Positions 23,275 to 36,793 of a DNA stretch of 64,000 bases are shown piece by piece. The position numbers and the translations under genes were made by a program. This DNA comes from Echinometra lucunter (Eukaryota; Echinodermata; Echinoidea; Camarodonta; Echinometridae), in contig CM057154.1 in the NCBI GenBank assembly GCA_029962745.1, positions 18,618,078 to 18,682,077 of the forward strand. The letters are read 5' to 3'. Below the pieces are notes generated by a model. That model worked only from the letters and a program-made list of their open reading frames with translations. It ran no database searches and was not told the origin of the DNA. The stretch's first letter is position 1; every line of letters starts with the position of its first letter.

Positions 23275-26200
23275 TATTATTATCATCATCATCATCATCA
23301 TCATCATCACCATCATTAGGCTTTTTTTTTTAATGTTTCCTTCCCGGCATCGAATGGCGCAGGTGCAACTTTTACATTTTGCAATATCCCGGATATCTGA
23401 GCAATCAAACCAAGTTGTGAGTTTTGATTTACCCTGAAAAAGAAGCGACTTAGCATAGACTGAATTCTCTAAAAAAAGAAATGAAAGTAATGACCGCCTA
23501 TTAATTCCCCCAAACAGGCCCTGCTCATAATGCATAGGACACTATTATTTTTATTTCGACCACGTCTTTTCACCTTTATCAAAATAACGTCAGTGTACAT
23601 GGCCGGTTTTGAAATTGAAATGAAAAGCACATCTCGTGATTTTGAATCCATGTATTACATAGTAATTTGCGTCACCAAAGAATCCCCTTTTCTTTCTCAA
23701 AAGGAAATACAAAGTATGCTATGAAAAGAAAAGGGTATCTCACTGTCATTATCAAAAACATATACTGTGACGTGTTTTTTCCGTAAGTTAACACACGAAC
23801 ACACACATGTAAACATGGCAAACAAGATCACTGAGCGGCGAATGCTTATGAGCATGGCGATTTTTTGATTCGTCAACTTTTTGACGAATGTTGGGGAAAA
23901 GCAGTGTGCGCATCGTTGCCTGGTCATGCTGGTTGCTGCTTCAACAGGAGAGACAGAAAGAAGATGAAGAGAAAGAAGAAAGGAAGAAGAAAAGTAAGAA
24001 TGACGGATAGTATCAATGGGTCGATTTTATAAAGGAACCATAACTCACAATGGTCACTAATATTGGCGAATCAAAGAATGATAGCGACACGTCTTACAAC
24101 CTTTTGCATGCGAAGGCTTACGACTGTTTTTTAAACGCTTGCAACGGTTAGCAGAAGAATAATTTCTTTGCGACAGGGAAAAACAATTTGCGATGGTTAG
24201 AACTGTTGGGAAACTTGTAAGCAACCTTTTACAACCATTTACCCTTACGAAACCCAAAATCGCTGTTTGCAAGCATTCACCGCTCAGTGAGATACCCCTT
24301 TAGGGGCGACTTTGTACTTGTTGTGACTTTCATTAATCGCTATGTGTGTTTTTGTTTAAAGTGATTATAATGCTACTTCGTACTATATTATACCATTTAT
24401 AGCTGGGTGACATTGCCAAACAATATCCTTTTGCCGACGACGACGAGATTTTATTCTATGAAGGGCCTTTGTTTCCGGTTTAACTGTCTAACAAGGACTG
24501 ATGTGATTGCTGGTCACTCGAATCGATCCAGATCCTTTGTGTAAGGTGTAAAGCGGACAGGTGACACTAATACATCGGCTTTAATGCAGTGTGTTATATT
24601 CATTCTACTCACGTCAGTCCCACAAACTTTAAACGGCGTCATCCAAAGGTTTACAAAACCTTGTCAAGTATTACCTCATCATATCGAAATGAAATGTGGA
24701 GGGCTATTAATCTTTCGAGGGGTTCAAGGTTCTTGGAAGCATCCACTGATGAAATCCTCTCGTCTCTCAATTGACGGGGATATTGTTTAGGAGTATTGCC
24801 TAATGACTGTGTTGCCTATTCGCGTAAGATCTGACCTTAATCCAACTACTTCCTATATTAATCCTATTTTCGCCCGCGATCTTGACCATGGGGTAATTAA
24901 ATTATGACCGCTACCTGTTAAACGCAAACAACGAATAAAGTAAACCAAAAAAAAAAAAGAGATATTTTTCTAGAATATGAACCAAAATGAACTTTACTTT
25001 TCTGCTGTATCTTAATTCGACCCGTTCGACTCACTGAAGGAAAATACGATGGATATTCATTTCACCGAATAGAATTACTACTATTTTGGCAGTGAAAAAA
25101 AAAGCCGTAATCTTTTTAAGTCAAGCCCGTCCCGTTTAACAGACTTAAGTGGCATTAGCACGGTTGATATGCGAGATCTGATTTGTATCGATGCGATTTG
25201 TGTTCGCTTCTTTGCGCGCCTAAATGGTCTGTATGTTTAAAGGCACCAAACTCGGCGGAATACCAAGCAACGAGTGTGTTCGTATAAAGAATCGACAGCA
25301 CGCACGGTCGTACGCACGGCTGACGGAGAGAGTGGAGTGTTTCGAATCGAGTCTCTGACCAAAAAGGCGCGCACGGCCTTGGTCGGTCGGGATATTGAAA
25401 TGGAGATAAATCTAGCGATGCGATATGGACATGGAGGAGTCATCTCCACCATGCTGAGTTCTCATAAACCCAATTAGCGGTGTTATAAGGGCTCTTTATG
25501 AGATTAACAATTATCACGAAAGGACTGTTTTCTCTCTTTTCCTCCCTCCTTTTTTGTCTGGTTGATAATCTGTATCCCCCACTATACGTTCATATCTACT
25601 GAAGTAAGTTGGTATTATAATGATGTTCAGCGAGACGTAAAGACCTTGTTGATAATGATGATGCAACAGAAAGTTTGAGGATTTGGCGGGAAGACTCATT
25701 TGTAAGATTAAGTTTGACCTCTTTTTTCCGGAGGTCTTTGACAGATTTCAGGGCAAGACACGGTTCCTCCATTAGGCTATTGGACTCTAAAAGTAGTGGG
25801 AGAGGGTGTGGGAAATGCCCCTAGCGCGGATTATTGGCACGTTGCCTCCCCGGGTGGAGCGGGAGAAAAGGCTGATTCATTCCCGCTCCGGAGTGTAACG
25901 CGTAAATTAAACAAAATTTCAAAATCGATCCCAAAGTAGAAACATGAATGGAGAGAAGTACAATTACTGGTTCATGATCATGTGATTCAAGATGGTTTTT
26001 AAAGTGCTAATATAGTTCCTTCATCTAATAACAGTGCGCATAAATATTTCTTTTCCTTAGGAGGATCATTATTTGATTAATGGCGCTGCTGCATGAAACT
26101 GAAATATTAAGTAATGTCTCCTTGAAGGTTGGTTTTGAATAACGATGACCGAAGGTAATTCAATGTTCTAATTCAAAATACATGTTCTATTAATCTGCCC

Positions 26201-27518
26201 TACTTTGGCAAAAGGAAGGGAGTGACATATTAACCAAATATGAATTATTGATGTTTTCATATAGTGTGCTCTGCTTCTGAGCCAAATTTTACGCATGAAT
26301 TCTCATTCTGCTAAGAGATATGTTAGGCAAGACATCGTGGTATTGCATTGGCGTCAGTGAAAATTTTACTCTTTTACCAGGAAATGTCATTTTTGTTACT
26401 TGCTTCTTTTTGCCAAAGTAGGGCAGAAACGTTATTTCATAATTACTTGAAAGGCTGTTATTCCAGCTAAAAGGCCAAATTTTATTTTGGACATTTCAAA
26501 ACAGAATTTCTTCATTGAAATCCTAGTTAAGGCTTTCATATTATAGGATAACTTATCACACACTGTTTAAAATAATGAAAGAGGATAAGCAAATTAGGTT
26601 ATTGTGTTGTTGACGGTTTATATTCATTTGCATCAGTGTATCGATTTGTGTACAAGATGGTGCGGAGATGTGGCGATTCATGTAAAGAGTTAAGCCTCAT
26701 GTAAAAACATTATGTTCTAAATGAAAAAGAAAAAAAAAAAGAATACATTAAAGTGTTTGTGAAAATGTATAGATGAAGGCGGAAAAGGAAAAGATTGATG
26801 TGAAGAATACATTACGTAGTTAAGGACATGTGAAAGCTTATAGATTCTTCTACGAAAAGGTGATAAAATGAAATAACAATTATTAGATATTTATGTAGCG
26901 CACGTATCCACCAAACAAGGTGCTCAAGGCGCTCCCAATATTATCCCGGCTAAGCTAGGCTACCAATTTCAGTGCTCACAGCTTTCAAGGAATTCCTTCC
27001 TGCCGGTACCCATTTACACCTGGGTCAAGTGTGGCAAATGTAGATTAGTGTCTTGCCAAAGGACATTAGTGCTGTGGCAGGGATTCGAACCCCGTACCTT
27101 GTGGTTCAAAGCCCGGAGACTTGTCCACTGGACCCCAACACCTGAAACCCTCTCAATAATCTTTATCATTACCATTCATGCTTTAAAAGAAATTGTTGGG
27201 ACACACAACACAAACACAGAACATGTAGCGCTTACAATGCTACTCACATGGCCGTGTTGGTCCAGGTTGTTATTGGTGAGTTTGAGCTTGTGGAAGCTGA
27301 CCACTTGCTTCATCCAGACAGCCCCCGTGGCCGGAGAGTCCGGGTGAATGTAGAGCCGGCTGGGCATGTGAGGCTCGGCCTTGCCGGACACCACCCATTC
27401 GGAGTTGTGGTACTTGTACCGGGTGTCGTCCACGGGGACGATGTCCATGAGGAGGATGTACTTGGCATTCTGCTCCAGTCCGGTGATGCTGCACCGAAAG
27501 GTCGGAAACATTCGCCTG

Positions 27519-27557
<39 letters not shown>

Positions 27558-30500
27558 TAAGTTAGATGTTGTTTTTCCAATTATCGCTCAATTCGTTGAA
27601 AGCTGACTTTTGAAAAATTCTAATAGAGGCTGCATAATAACGGCCACCGGATTCAATCGAGTCGATCGGTCGAACATTGATTTAACATTTCGCCAAAAAC
27701 ATGAGAGTAAAAAAAACAACATTTAACGATTCACCTAAATTTCAAATAACCAAAAGTAAATCATAGTTAGTTAATTAAATGTTATAACGAGTCATTTAAC
27801 TGTTAAATGATTATCCCCAAAACCTCTCTGAAATGCTTTGATGAACAGATGAATACCGAATTAAAACGAGTTTAATAAAATTTTATTTTTTGCAACATTA
27901 TTTTGTAATATGCACATTAATGAGCCAGTCTTTTGGAATCATTAAAACAAGAACGAAAATGTAAAACATGAAAGTAAAACATGAAAAATAGCGTAAAGAG
28001 AAAATGATCATGATGGGGACGTGATGAAAAGTTTCCAATCATTCGGAAAAATGCACCTTCAGGAAAATTACTTTCATACGTTATACGTAATACGTTAACT
28101 CTCTAGGCCTATCTCAGATAAAGACGTAATAATTCTTCATATCAAAGTGCAATGCACGGAAGAAATACACTCATTATAAAACCGACTTGTTTTCAAAAGA
28201 CCCTGATTAACTCTAATCCGCATCTTGAATTTCCTTTCGCATCAAAACTATAAATTTTGTCGGTTCGTGTCGTTACCCCCTAAAGTCTGGTTTAGCACCC
28301 CTTTCGCACCCCTCTGTAGAAATAAATGACAAATGAATTGGGCCGTTTTACGTCTCAACACCCCAGAATAAGGAGTTTCTGGTCCCTTAGAGGATTCCCA
28401 TAGTGGCAGACTGGTAAGAAACCCTTTCTCTCAAAGTGCCACCCAATGAAAAGCTTGTTAAACAAGGCGTGAGGCACTGAACGAAGATGCATTAAAATCA
28501 TCACCATTCCATTATTTTCTAGTTCTGTGCCACAACCACCACCATAATCACCACCATCACCATCACTACCAACCTCTATCATCATCCTCCTCATCTTCTT
28601 CTTCTTCACCACCATCAACAGACCGTCTTTTCATTCTTGGTCATCATCCGCATCATCACATCCGCCGTGATTTTCATTTTGAAACGGGGCCACTTGATCC
28701 GACGACCCGTGACAACATTGCCAGCTCGACGTGTGGGCATCATTAAAGATCTGTGACCAAATCTCAGACTTTCATGCTCCTTTGACTTGTATCATCATGA
28801 TCATGGTGATGTTTAAGATGGGAGCAGGTTGCATTCTTCCACGCAAACGCCACCGATTAGCGATACTTGTCGCTTTTCATGCTTTCCGTCTCAAACTGTG
28901 ACGCGTTTTATACTATTCAAGATGGTGCGATCATCATTAGCAAAGGTTTCTATTTCAGAGAGATAATAGATGGACCGGGTGAGAGTCGTGAATTACTGCC
29001 ACAATAAATTCACCCCGAGGAGTGATAGGGTAATGTGTAGGGGAAAACAAGGTCAGAAATAGTAATGAATAACGTATTAATTTCTGAACATTTCACAAGG
29101 GAATACAGTTCTAGAACCTCCGCAGTGTATCTTCGGAGAATCGAACAGTATGCAGATCTAACACTTAGAAAGAGTTTATGTTTCTTTAGATTCAGTCATG
29201 TTCATGTTCATATATTTTTCGAGATATGTTCACCTGATCATTATTCCAAGAATGATTATTCACCATTTTTTAATGTTTATATGCTGCGTAGTTTTTCAAT
29301 TAATATTCCCGAATTTTATGATTTTGTCTCTTTCTTCTTTATTTCAACCCCTCTCTGACTCTCTCTCTCTCTTGCTTCTTCCCCTCCCTTTTCTCGTCTT
29401 CCTCCGCCTCTTTTTCTGTATCTTCTTTTTTCTTTTTCTCCCCCTCCCCCTCCTCCTCCTCTTCCTCCTCCTTCCTCGTCTTCTTCTTCATCTCCTCCTC
29501 CTCCTCCTCCTCCTCCTCCTCCTTCTTCTTCTTCTTCTTCTTCTTCTTCTCCTTCTTCTTCATCTTCTTCTTTATATCTCTCCCTCTTCCTTTTTTTTTT
29601 TTTTACTTCAAGTAAAACAGTTCAGCTTGTTAAAGCAGCCCCGCATTTCGCCATACCCCTGCAGCCCCACATTAGGTCCACGCGCACCCCTATCGCCCCA
29701 AACCCCAGCACGCGCTTGCCCCTCTCTGTCCAAACATGTACCGCTCTTCAACCCCTACTTGGCGTTTCGTTTAGTTTCGGGCGCTGTTGCAAGAAAACTT
29801 CATTAATAATCTATTTTTTTCGAACAAGGCTCTGCTGGGCTTTTTTTTTTCGGAGTATAACGCGTTTTGTATAAATATTGTTATTCACAATAATGGCTCA
29901 TAGGGGGATTAGTTATAACTGTTGCAAGGGTCAGGGAATTTGTAACAATAGCTTCCGCCAAAAGTTGTAAGAGTTTCGGTTCTGAACCCTCCAAGTGTTT
30001 TTCTACCACATATTTTCTCATCTGAAGTTAATGACTTCCCGGTATAATCTCTTAGCTATATCGTACAGTAGTGTAGCAAGTTTCGGCATATTGATGTGAG
30101 ATTTTCCCCTCCACTGCAGCTAATTTTCACCAAATTTCCTTTATTTCGTTATATTTTTCATTGCCAGTTTTCTCCAACAGTACACATGGTACAGTTGTTA
30201 TTGAAATTACGTGTCCATTGTTAAAAACAGAAAAGGGAAATACTTTTCATAACGTACTTACACAAAATATATATGGTGAAGTTTTTATGGAGTGGTATTT
30301 TCCTTTTTCATAAGCAATATTTTTGTCATCACTTCCCAATTCCTGCCAATCTTCCCCCACTTTTCGTGGTAATTATGACAATAATCAACTTTTATATTCA
30401 TTTCCCTTACCCTTTCATTTCCCCAGACCTTCTTAAGTTTTCGTTCGTGGATATTCCTTCAACCTAAAAATATGATCTTTAAAAACCTGATTAAAAATAG

Positions 30501-33500
30501 AGATTTATATGCACAGTTATCATCAGAACACAAGTCCTGATTATTTAGAATGGCTGACTTGAGTGCATTACATTCTCACACAAACGATGAAGAAAACTCT
30601 GAAATTAGTGCATTTCTTTTACAATTTTAGAAAGTGGTGCTCTTTACTGGTCACATCAATGATCGGAATTTCATGAATCTCAGGCTCAATGATGAAAATT
30701 AACGATTAGCTTTGTGCAACTTCAGCTGGGTTTGTTCTGAATTGCACTTCGAAAGATAACACATAAAACGGAATGAACAAAATAAGACTCTGATAGATAT
30801 ATTGTTTCGTGTTTTTTTCTTCTCTTCAAGAAGGTTAAATGGATAGCAGAGCTTGGATTATTTGTGGAGAAGCCAAAATGACGGTCCTCTTTTCCGTTGG
30901 TTGTGATACAGGGAGGCAATTCCACCTGTCCAGCGGGGTCACTCGACATTCTCCCAACGATTTTTAGCACGTCTGGGACTAGAGGCAGCTGAAAGACTCC
31001 TCGTGCCTTCCTCTGTACATCGGGCTATGGGTGTGAAAATAGCGATCTTTAGCACTCGCTCAGAGCTCCGGTACAGTTGACTAAGACTGCAGTCAGCTCA
31101 ACTATTCCACATTCTATAGTTTACTTTATAATATTTTTCCTTTTAACTTGAAGGAAAAATGAATACTCTTATACACTTTGTTTTGTTCGATATGTGACTT
31201 CATCGTGAATTGGACATTATCATGATTATGAGGAAATTGAAACAGAGGAGTGAGTGAGAGAGAGAGAGAGAGAGAGACGGGTAAAGCGAATATCGTGTAA
31301 AAAGCAGGACAAAACAGAGGAGATTATTATTTATAGATGTAAATTTGGTTATGAAACAGAGAAAAGGGTGTAATTAAAGGAACAAGATATTGAGATTTGA
31401 GGAGGAGGGGGAGGAGAGAGAGAGAGTGTATGTATGTGGATTTCTTAAGGGGAAAAGAGAAGTAGGGATTGAGAAACTACAGAAAGGGAGAGAAAGAAAT
31501 AAAATAGAGAAAGGGAGAAAGAGAGAGAAAGAGAGAAAGAGTCAGAGAGAGAGAGAGAGTGGGGTAGAGAGAGGCGCATTAGGAGGGTGTGAGGTGGTGT
31601 TATGACAGATGAAGACATGACAATATTGGAACAAGGGACTCGAAATTAACGCTTCATCGATCGTGAGATCGCAAAGCCTCCATGGGGAATTCGAGCGAAA
31701 ATATATAAATCAACCTTATACTTATTTCATTCCTTTCATTTTTCTTCATATATCATTCAAACTTCTGTTTTGTTATATTCCTTGAGAAGTGAACGAGGTG
31801 CCCAGTAAAAACTCGTAGCCCTCAAACATCATTTAAACCATGCACATGAAACTAAAATTGACTTTTTTTTTCTTCCATACTAAATGTGATTGCAGTTTTT
31901 CTCAAAACATTATATGGAGTGAAGTTAGGTGGTTGTTGCAGATTATAATATAGACAAAATATTAATCAGGCGATAAAATGCATCGCTTATACATTCCCGC
32001 TTTCGTTTATCAACAGATTTGCACAATAAGCCCCTATCGCAAAATTTCCCCCTCTTTTGGTAGCAAAAGGAGGAAAAAATTTTTACCTTTAGTGACCATT
32101 GCAGGATATGAATTAGTTCGGCAAAGGTTACAGCGATTTTCACCGACAACTGAATCTTTATCTTTCCTCGATATTTTTGATTGTAAAATTTTGACTCATG
32201 CTTATCGACAGTGACCGATATAATTAGGTCATGAATTGTTGGAGGGCAAAATGTACACGGACAATACTAATGACGTTATAAAAAGAACAGGTGAATCTGA
32301 ATAATCAAACTTTGTCATCAACGGTAAGTCAGATATTGGAAATTAGACCATGACCGCAATTTCTATGTCAGTAATAGGGCTTAGCTTAATTAAAAAAAGA
32401 GAAAACTTTATTCAAAGAAAGTTAGGTACAATCTGTCGCTCAATCCTGATGGCTAAATGAATTTGGAAGAGGCGGGTCTCTACAGGACGAACGGTATCAC
32501 CTTCGAAGGTTGACATAGAACAACTTATTATTTTCATCTGTTAATTCTACTGTTTCCTTCAAATAATAATGTTTTTGAGGAGAAGTGATAGGTGGGGTCC
32601 CCTACTGGTATGGCCGTCCCCTGCGCGGATGTTAACTCAGCAGTGGGCACCGATTAGAACATCGAGCCCAGAATTTTATACGACTTGATCTTACGCGATT
32701 ACACATGAGCGAGAGTAGTGGGAGGGGTATCAATTTAACTCGGTAGTTGCATAAAACAGCGTGTTATCCCCGTTGTTTGAATCCTTTAGTTAATTTCAAT
32801 TCATTAAATCACCCTCATTTGTGTCAAATCAACGCGGGCCCCTCGTAAGTTCGCTGATTTCAGATCAGCTAGAGTATGGTACGCGGCAGTGATGGTTTAT
32901 GCCAAGATATATACGGGCGTCCGTCCTCGTGGAGTCGAGAGCGCGGGCGCGGAACTTCCCCCTCTCTCCAGGGGTCGCCAGACTGAACTGTAGGCGCACC
33001 TAATAACCAAATTTGATTTTCTCCGCTCCTTAACTACCACCAAGCTACCCTCTTTTTTGTGAAAAGAGATGTGAAAATTGCCCATAAACTAATCATATTT
33101 CATTGTAGGAGCATCCTACTCGGTTATTCATAGCTACCCAGCCCCATTCATGCAGCCGATAATAAAATTCATTTAGCAGAGTATATGGGTATAGAGATGA
33201 CTTCAATTTCGTTAAATAAAATGTGATTTCGTCTTTGTATCTTAATAAGGCTAGCGGATCAATGAATGTCGAAATAGAATCACGGGATCTCTCTCTCTCT
33301 CTCTCTCATATTTCACAGGAGACATATTTATAGACAAGTAAGCAAAAAAGGGGGCTATTTCATTTTTATTTTTTTTTGCCTGTAAGTAGCATCAGGCCCC
33401 ATATGAGATTAAACAAGGGGTCCTAATCAAATTACGCGCCTATAATTCTCTCCGCGATTTATGTTAACTCATAGCCTTTAGAATCCCATAGAAATCCTAG

Positions 33501-34214
33501 CATTATTCTCTCTCATTTTCTTGATGTATTTTATTGACAATTTTTTATACTTATTTTCATTTTCTCGCTCTTCTCTTACTATGGTTGGGATCGGACTGGT
33601 AATACATACCATACAAAATTAACTCTGATTCTTTACGATCTATTTTAACATTTTCTTTGTCAGCTAAACAAATTAGATTGACTTGAAATTTTCGCGTTGA
33701 AAGCAAAGGTGCCAAACGATTCAATCTTACTGATTTTTTTTTTTTAATGGGCCGGTACCATCCATCTTTGAATTGAAACTCACTTGCAGGCGGTGCAATT
33801 GTTCCTCTACATGAATCGGAAAAGATCAAAAAGTCGCCTCCAAAATGAAAGACGAATTCATTTCCCTTCCATGTAGTGATTTTCTATGCACAGAATGCAA
33901 TCGCATAATTGGATAACATTGGAGGCATTTCACTGGGATCCCTTCCCCCTCTCCCTAAGTCATGTGGCGTTGGAAGTGCAGAGAAGAAGAGAGAAAAAGA
34001 AAACCCTTTTAAAATCTGATTTAAGAAATTAGGCCGTATCATGATCTTCCATCAAACTGAGACCATGAAAAAATAGGACATAGCTCCATCTTTCCTTAGC
34101 CCCAGCCATTTGTAAACTGTATGGACCTGTAACGTTTAGAAATGCAGTTGAGTAACTAGAAGCAATCCTCATATTAAAGTAGTAATATCTATATTCTCAG
34201 GCTCAGTTCTCTAT

Positions 34215-34251
<37 letters not shown>

Positions 34252-35711
34252 CATGTACGCTAACGGCTTTTTGCCAATGTATGAATGATGAAGATGATTT
34301 TCACTACCATTTTCAGCATTAATGGGAGAGAAAGAGAGAACGGTACGAGATACGAAGATGGGTAAAAACAGAAAGAAAATAGAAGTGAAATTGAAGAAAA
34401 AGTGTTTGGGAGGAGGTCCAAAAGGGAAGGGAGAGATGGCAAGAGAGAGAGAGAGGGAACTCAGAAAGCGCAACGACCAGGGGCGCTGCATGTATCTCCG
34501 TCGCGTAACCCAAAACCGTAATCCGACTTGTCGCGGATAAGATGACACTCGAAACTGCCTGCCCTACCGTGGCTGTTCCGCCACGTCTGTTTCTAAGCAA
34601 ACTAAATGCCTATTGACTTTGAAGAGGAGACAATTAGCTGTTCATTTAAACTCCTCATCTGCCATTATTTGTATCTGATCTTGTTACTTTTTTCTCCTCA
34701 ATCTTGCCAATGCAATCAGCCATTCAACAGCCCCGAGAATTTTAGTTGGTAATTCGTTCTTTAGTTTCACTCCTGAAGACAGCAAATGCCATTTACGCAC
34801 CGTTAGTGAGAGGGAAAGAGATGGGGGATAGCTAAATAGCGATAGAATGACAGATAGACAGATAATCAGACAGATAAACAGACAGATAAACAGACAGATA
34901 TACAGACAGAATACAGAGAGATATAGAAAGCGGGTGGAGAGAAAGATCGGGGAGGGGGTAAAAAGGTATACGACGTCCACTCTCTCCAGAAAGAAGTTTT
35001 GCTCAAGTTCAGTTTTACACATGTGAATGTTCTCTATAATCTTTAACTTGTACATCACTATAAAAGAATTTAACTAAAATGTTTATATCAAGTCTTGTCG
35101 AAAAGAAAAGTTGCCTTAAAATGAAAGGGCAGGCGAACTTAATGAACTAAGATGATCTTCAAAAGCTGAGTATGGAGACATTCACGATTCCCCTTCACGT
35201 AATCATTGTGATGCGAAACCATGAATAGAACGAGAATTTAGAACAGAATTGCGGGATCGCTACATTAGATCAAGGAAACATGTTAGAATTTAAAGTAATC
35301 TAATCATTGCTATGAGGAGGATGATATTATATGTATGACCATAAATGCATTCATTTGCTATACTGCTTTCGAAGCCATACCCTGTGAGCATCTCGTAGAT
35401 GTATACTACCACTGTACTACCACCACCGCCACCACCACCATGACCACCACCAGCAGCCCGCATCCCCCATCATCCATCCTCCTAGGTGTGATCTTCTCCG
35501 TGCTCCTTAATGATACCAAACTTAATTTAAGGGTACGCCGCGGGCAGCATGAAGGTGTCAAACGCATTACGTTCGGGCAAACACGAAAAAGAGCAATACA
35601 CTGAAATATACAAGATACGAATTTCATCGTGATTCTGTGTTTTTTTCTTCACTGGCAATGAAGGGATGTGGGGGGGGGGTGAAGTGGAGTGTGGGGAGGT
35701 GGTGTGTGAAT

Positions 35712-35767
<56 letters not shown>

Positions 35768-36759
35768 GAGAGAAGGGAGCAGAAACGGTACAGGTCAGTG
35801 GCATTCAACAAAGTGCTAGAAATGTAAAAAGAACATGCAAATTCTTTGTAATTCTTTATAATCTATGACCACCATAACATAAGGGATATTTTTTTTGGTC
35901 TAAGATTCGCTAGGGGGATACCCTTCATAAACTTGAAGATGCAGAATAAGAAGCCTTCTTTGTCGGCGAGATCCAGAGGGAAAAGAGAATTTGGAAATGA
36001 AAATGAAAATGTATTATTTTATCACTTATAAACAGCAGAGGTATGCGACTATCAGCCTCCATAATTAAAAGAATCATACTTCCACGGGGGTTTAATCCGA
36101 ATAAATATAGCAATGTACATGTGACGGAAGGTCAGTCAGATATACACGTATTATGATATCTTTCGATGTATGACTTCTTCATAGTTGTAGAAATATCTAT
36201 GAACGTTGCAGAAAACAAGAATCATTTTGTTTTAGAGGTATCTTCCATTGAGAAAGTACAAACAAAACAGTCATGACGTACACTTCAGGGCCATATCTAT
36301 CGCTTTCGTCATCTCTTTCTCTCCTTTCCTCGTGTACTGTTTTTTCTTTCCCCCTTTTCCTTGTCCTATTGTTCTTTTCTTTTCCTTCTTCTACTCTCTC
36401 CATTTTCCTCGTTCTTTCTCTCCAGATTTTTTTCTAAGTAGGCAGGACACCCGAATTCCTACAGAGCTAACCTAGTTAAGGTTCGCGTTCGAACATAATC
36501 TAATCTCGGGATCAGTTAACCTCCGACATATAATGTCGCATGGATCTGACGGCCCGAGCTAAAATGCACCAGGTTCACACCCAATTGATACCCAGGTGGT
36601 GTCACGACGCCATCTTTGCTTGTTAGAATTCAACCCTAAAACTTCAATTTTCACAATGAAACTTAGGCTTCCAAAAGCGAAGACTAGTGAGTAATGGCTT
36701 TCCCGTTGCCTTGCTTTCTCTGCATGACTGTGATTGGTACGTGAGAAATATATCACGCA

Positions 36760-36793
<34 letters not shown>

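Larger units (their letters stand above)
14568..27247 (-). other. Tbx6/16: Tbx6/16 intron 3 (12.7 kb), rich in mobile-element remnants
   Basis: This is a phase 0 intron with donor gtgagta and acceptor gctgcag. It contains the Penelope-like cluster (19.1-19.9 kb), the 561-bp inverted-repeat element (20592-21152), the foldback element (23729-24301), the 232-bp MITE (26195-26426) and the SINE (26885-27142). Non-repetitive GC-richer stretches at 22000-22640 and 25100-25460 are candidate regulatory DNA. Confidence 0.88.

Noticed and set aside
25807..25814. Su(H)-type TGTGGGAA in intron 3, with others near 36740 and 50221
   Set aside because: The degenerate consensus is expected several times by chance, and there is no clustering.
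27248..27565. 105-codon plus-strand frame over exon 3
   Set aside because: It is the antisense shadow of a GC-rich T-box exon on the minus strand.
29198..29806. 202-codon plus-strand frame, Leu-rich
   Set aside because: Most of it is the TCC/TTC tract; the ends show no domain or splice structure.
34846..34920. Regularly spaced short repeats considered as a CRISPR-like array
   Set aside because: Units are tandem without unique spacers, and the genome is eukaryotic.
35484..35491. T-box half site AGGTGTGA in intron 2, as possible autoregulation
   Set aside because: A single 8-mer is expected about twice by chance in both strands of this window.
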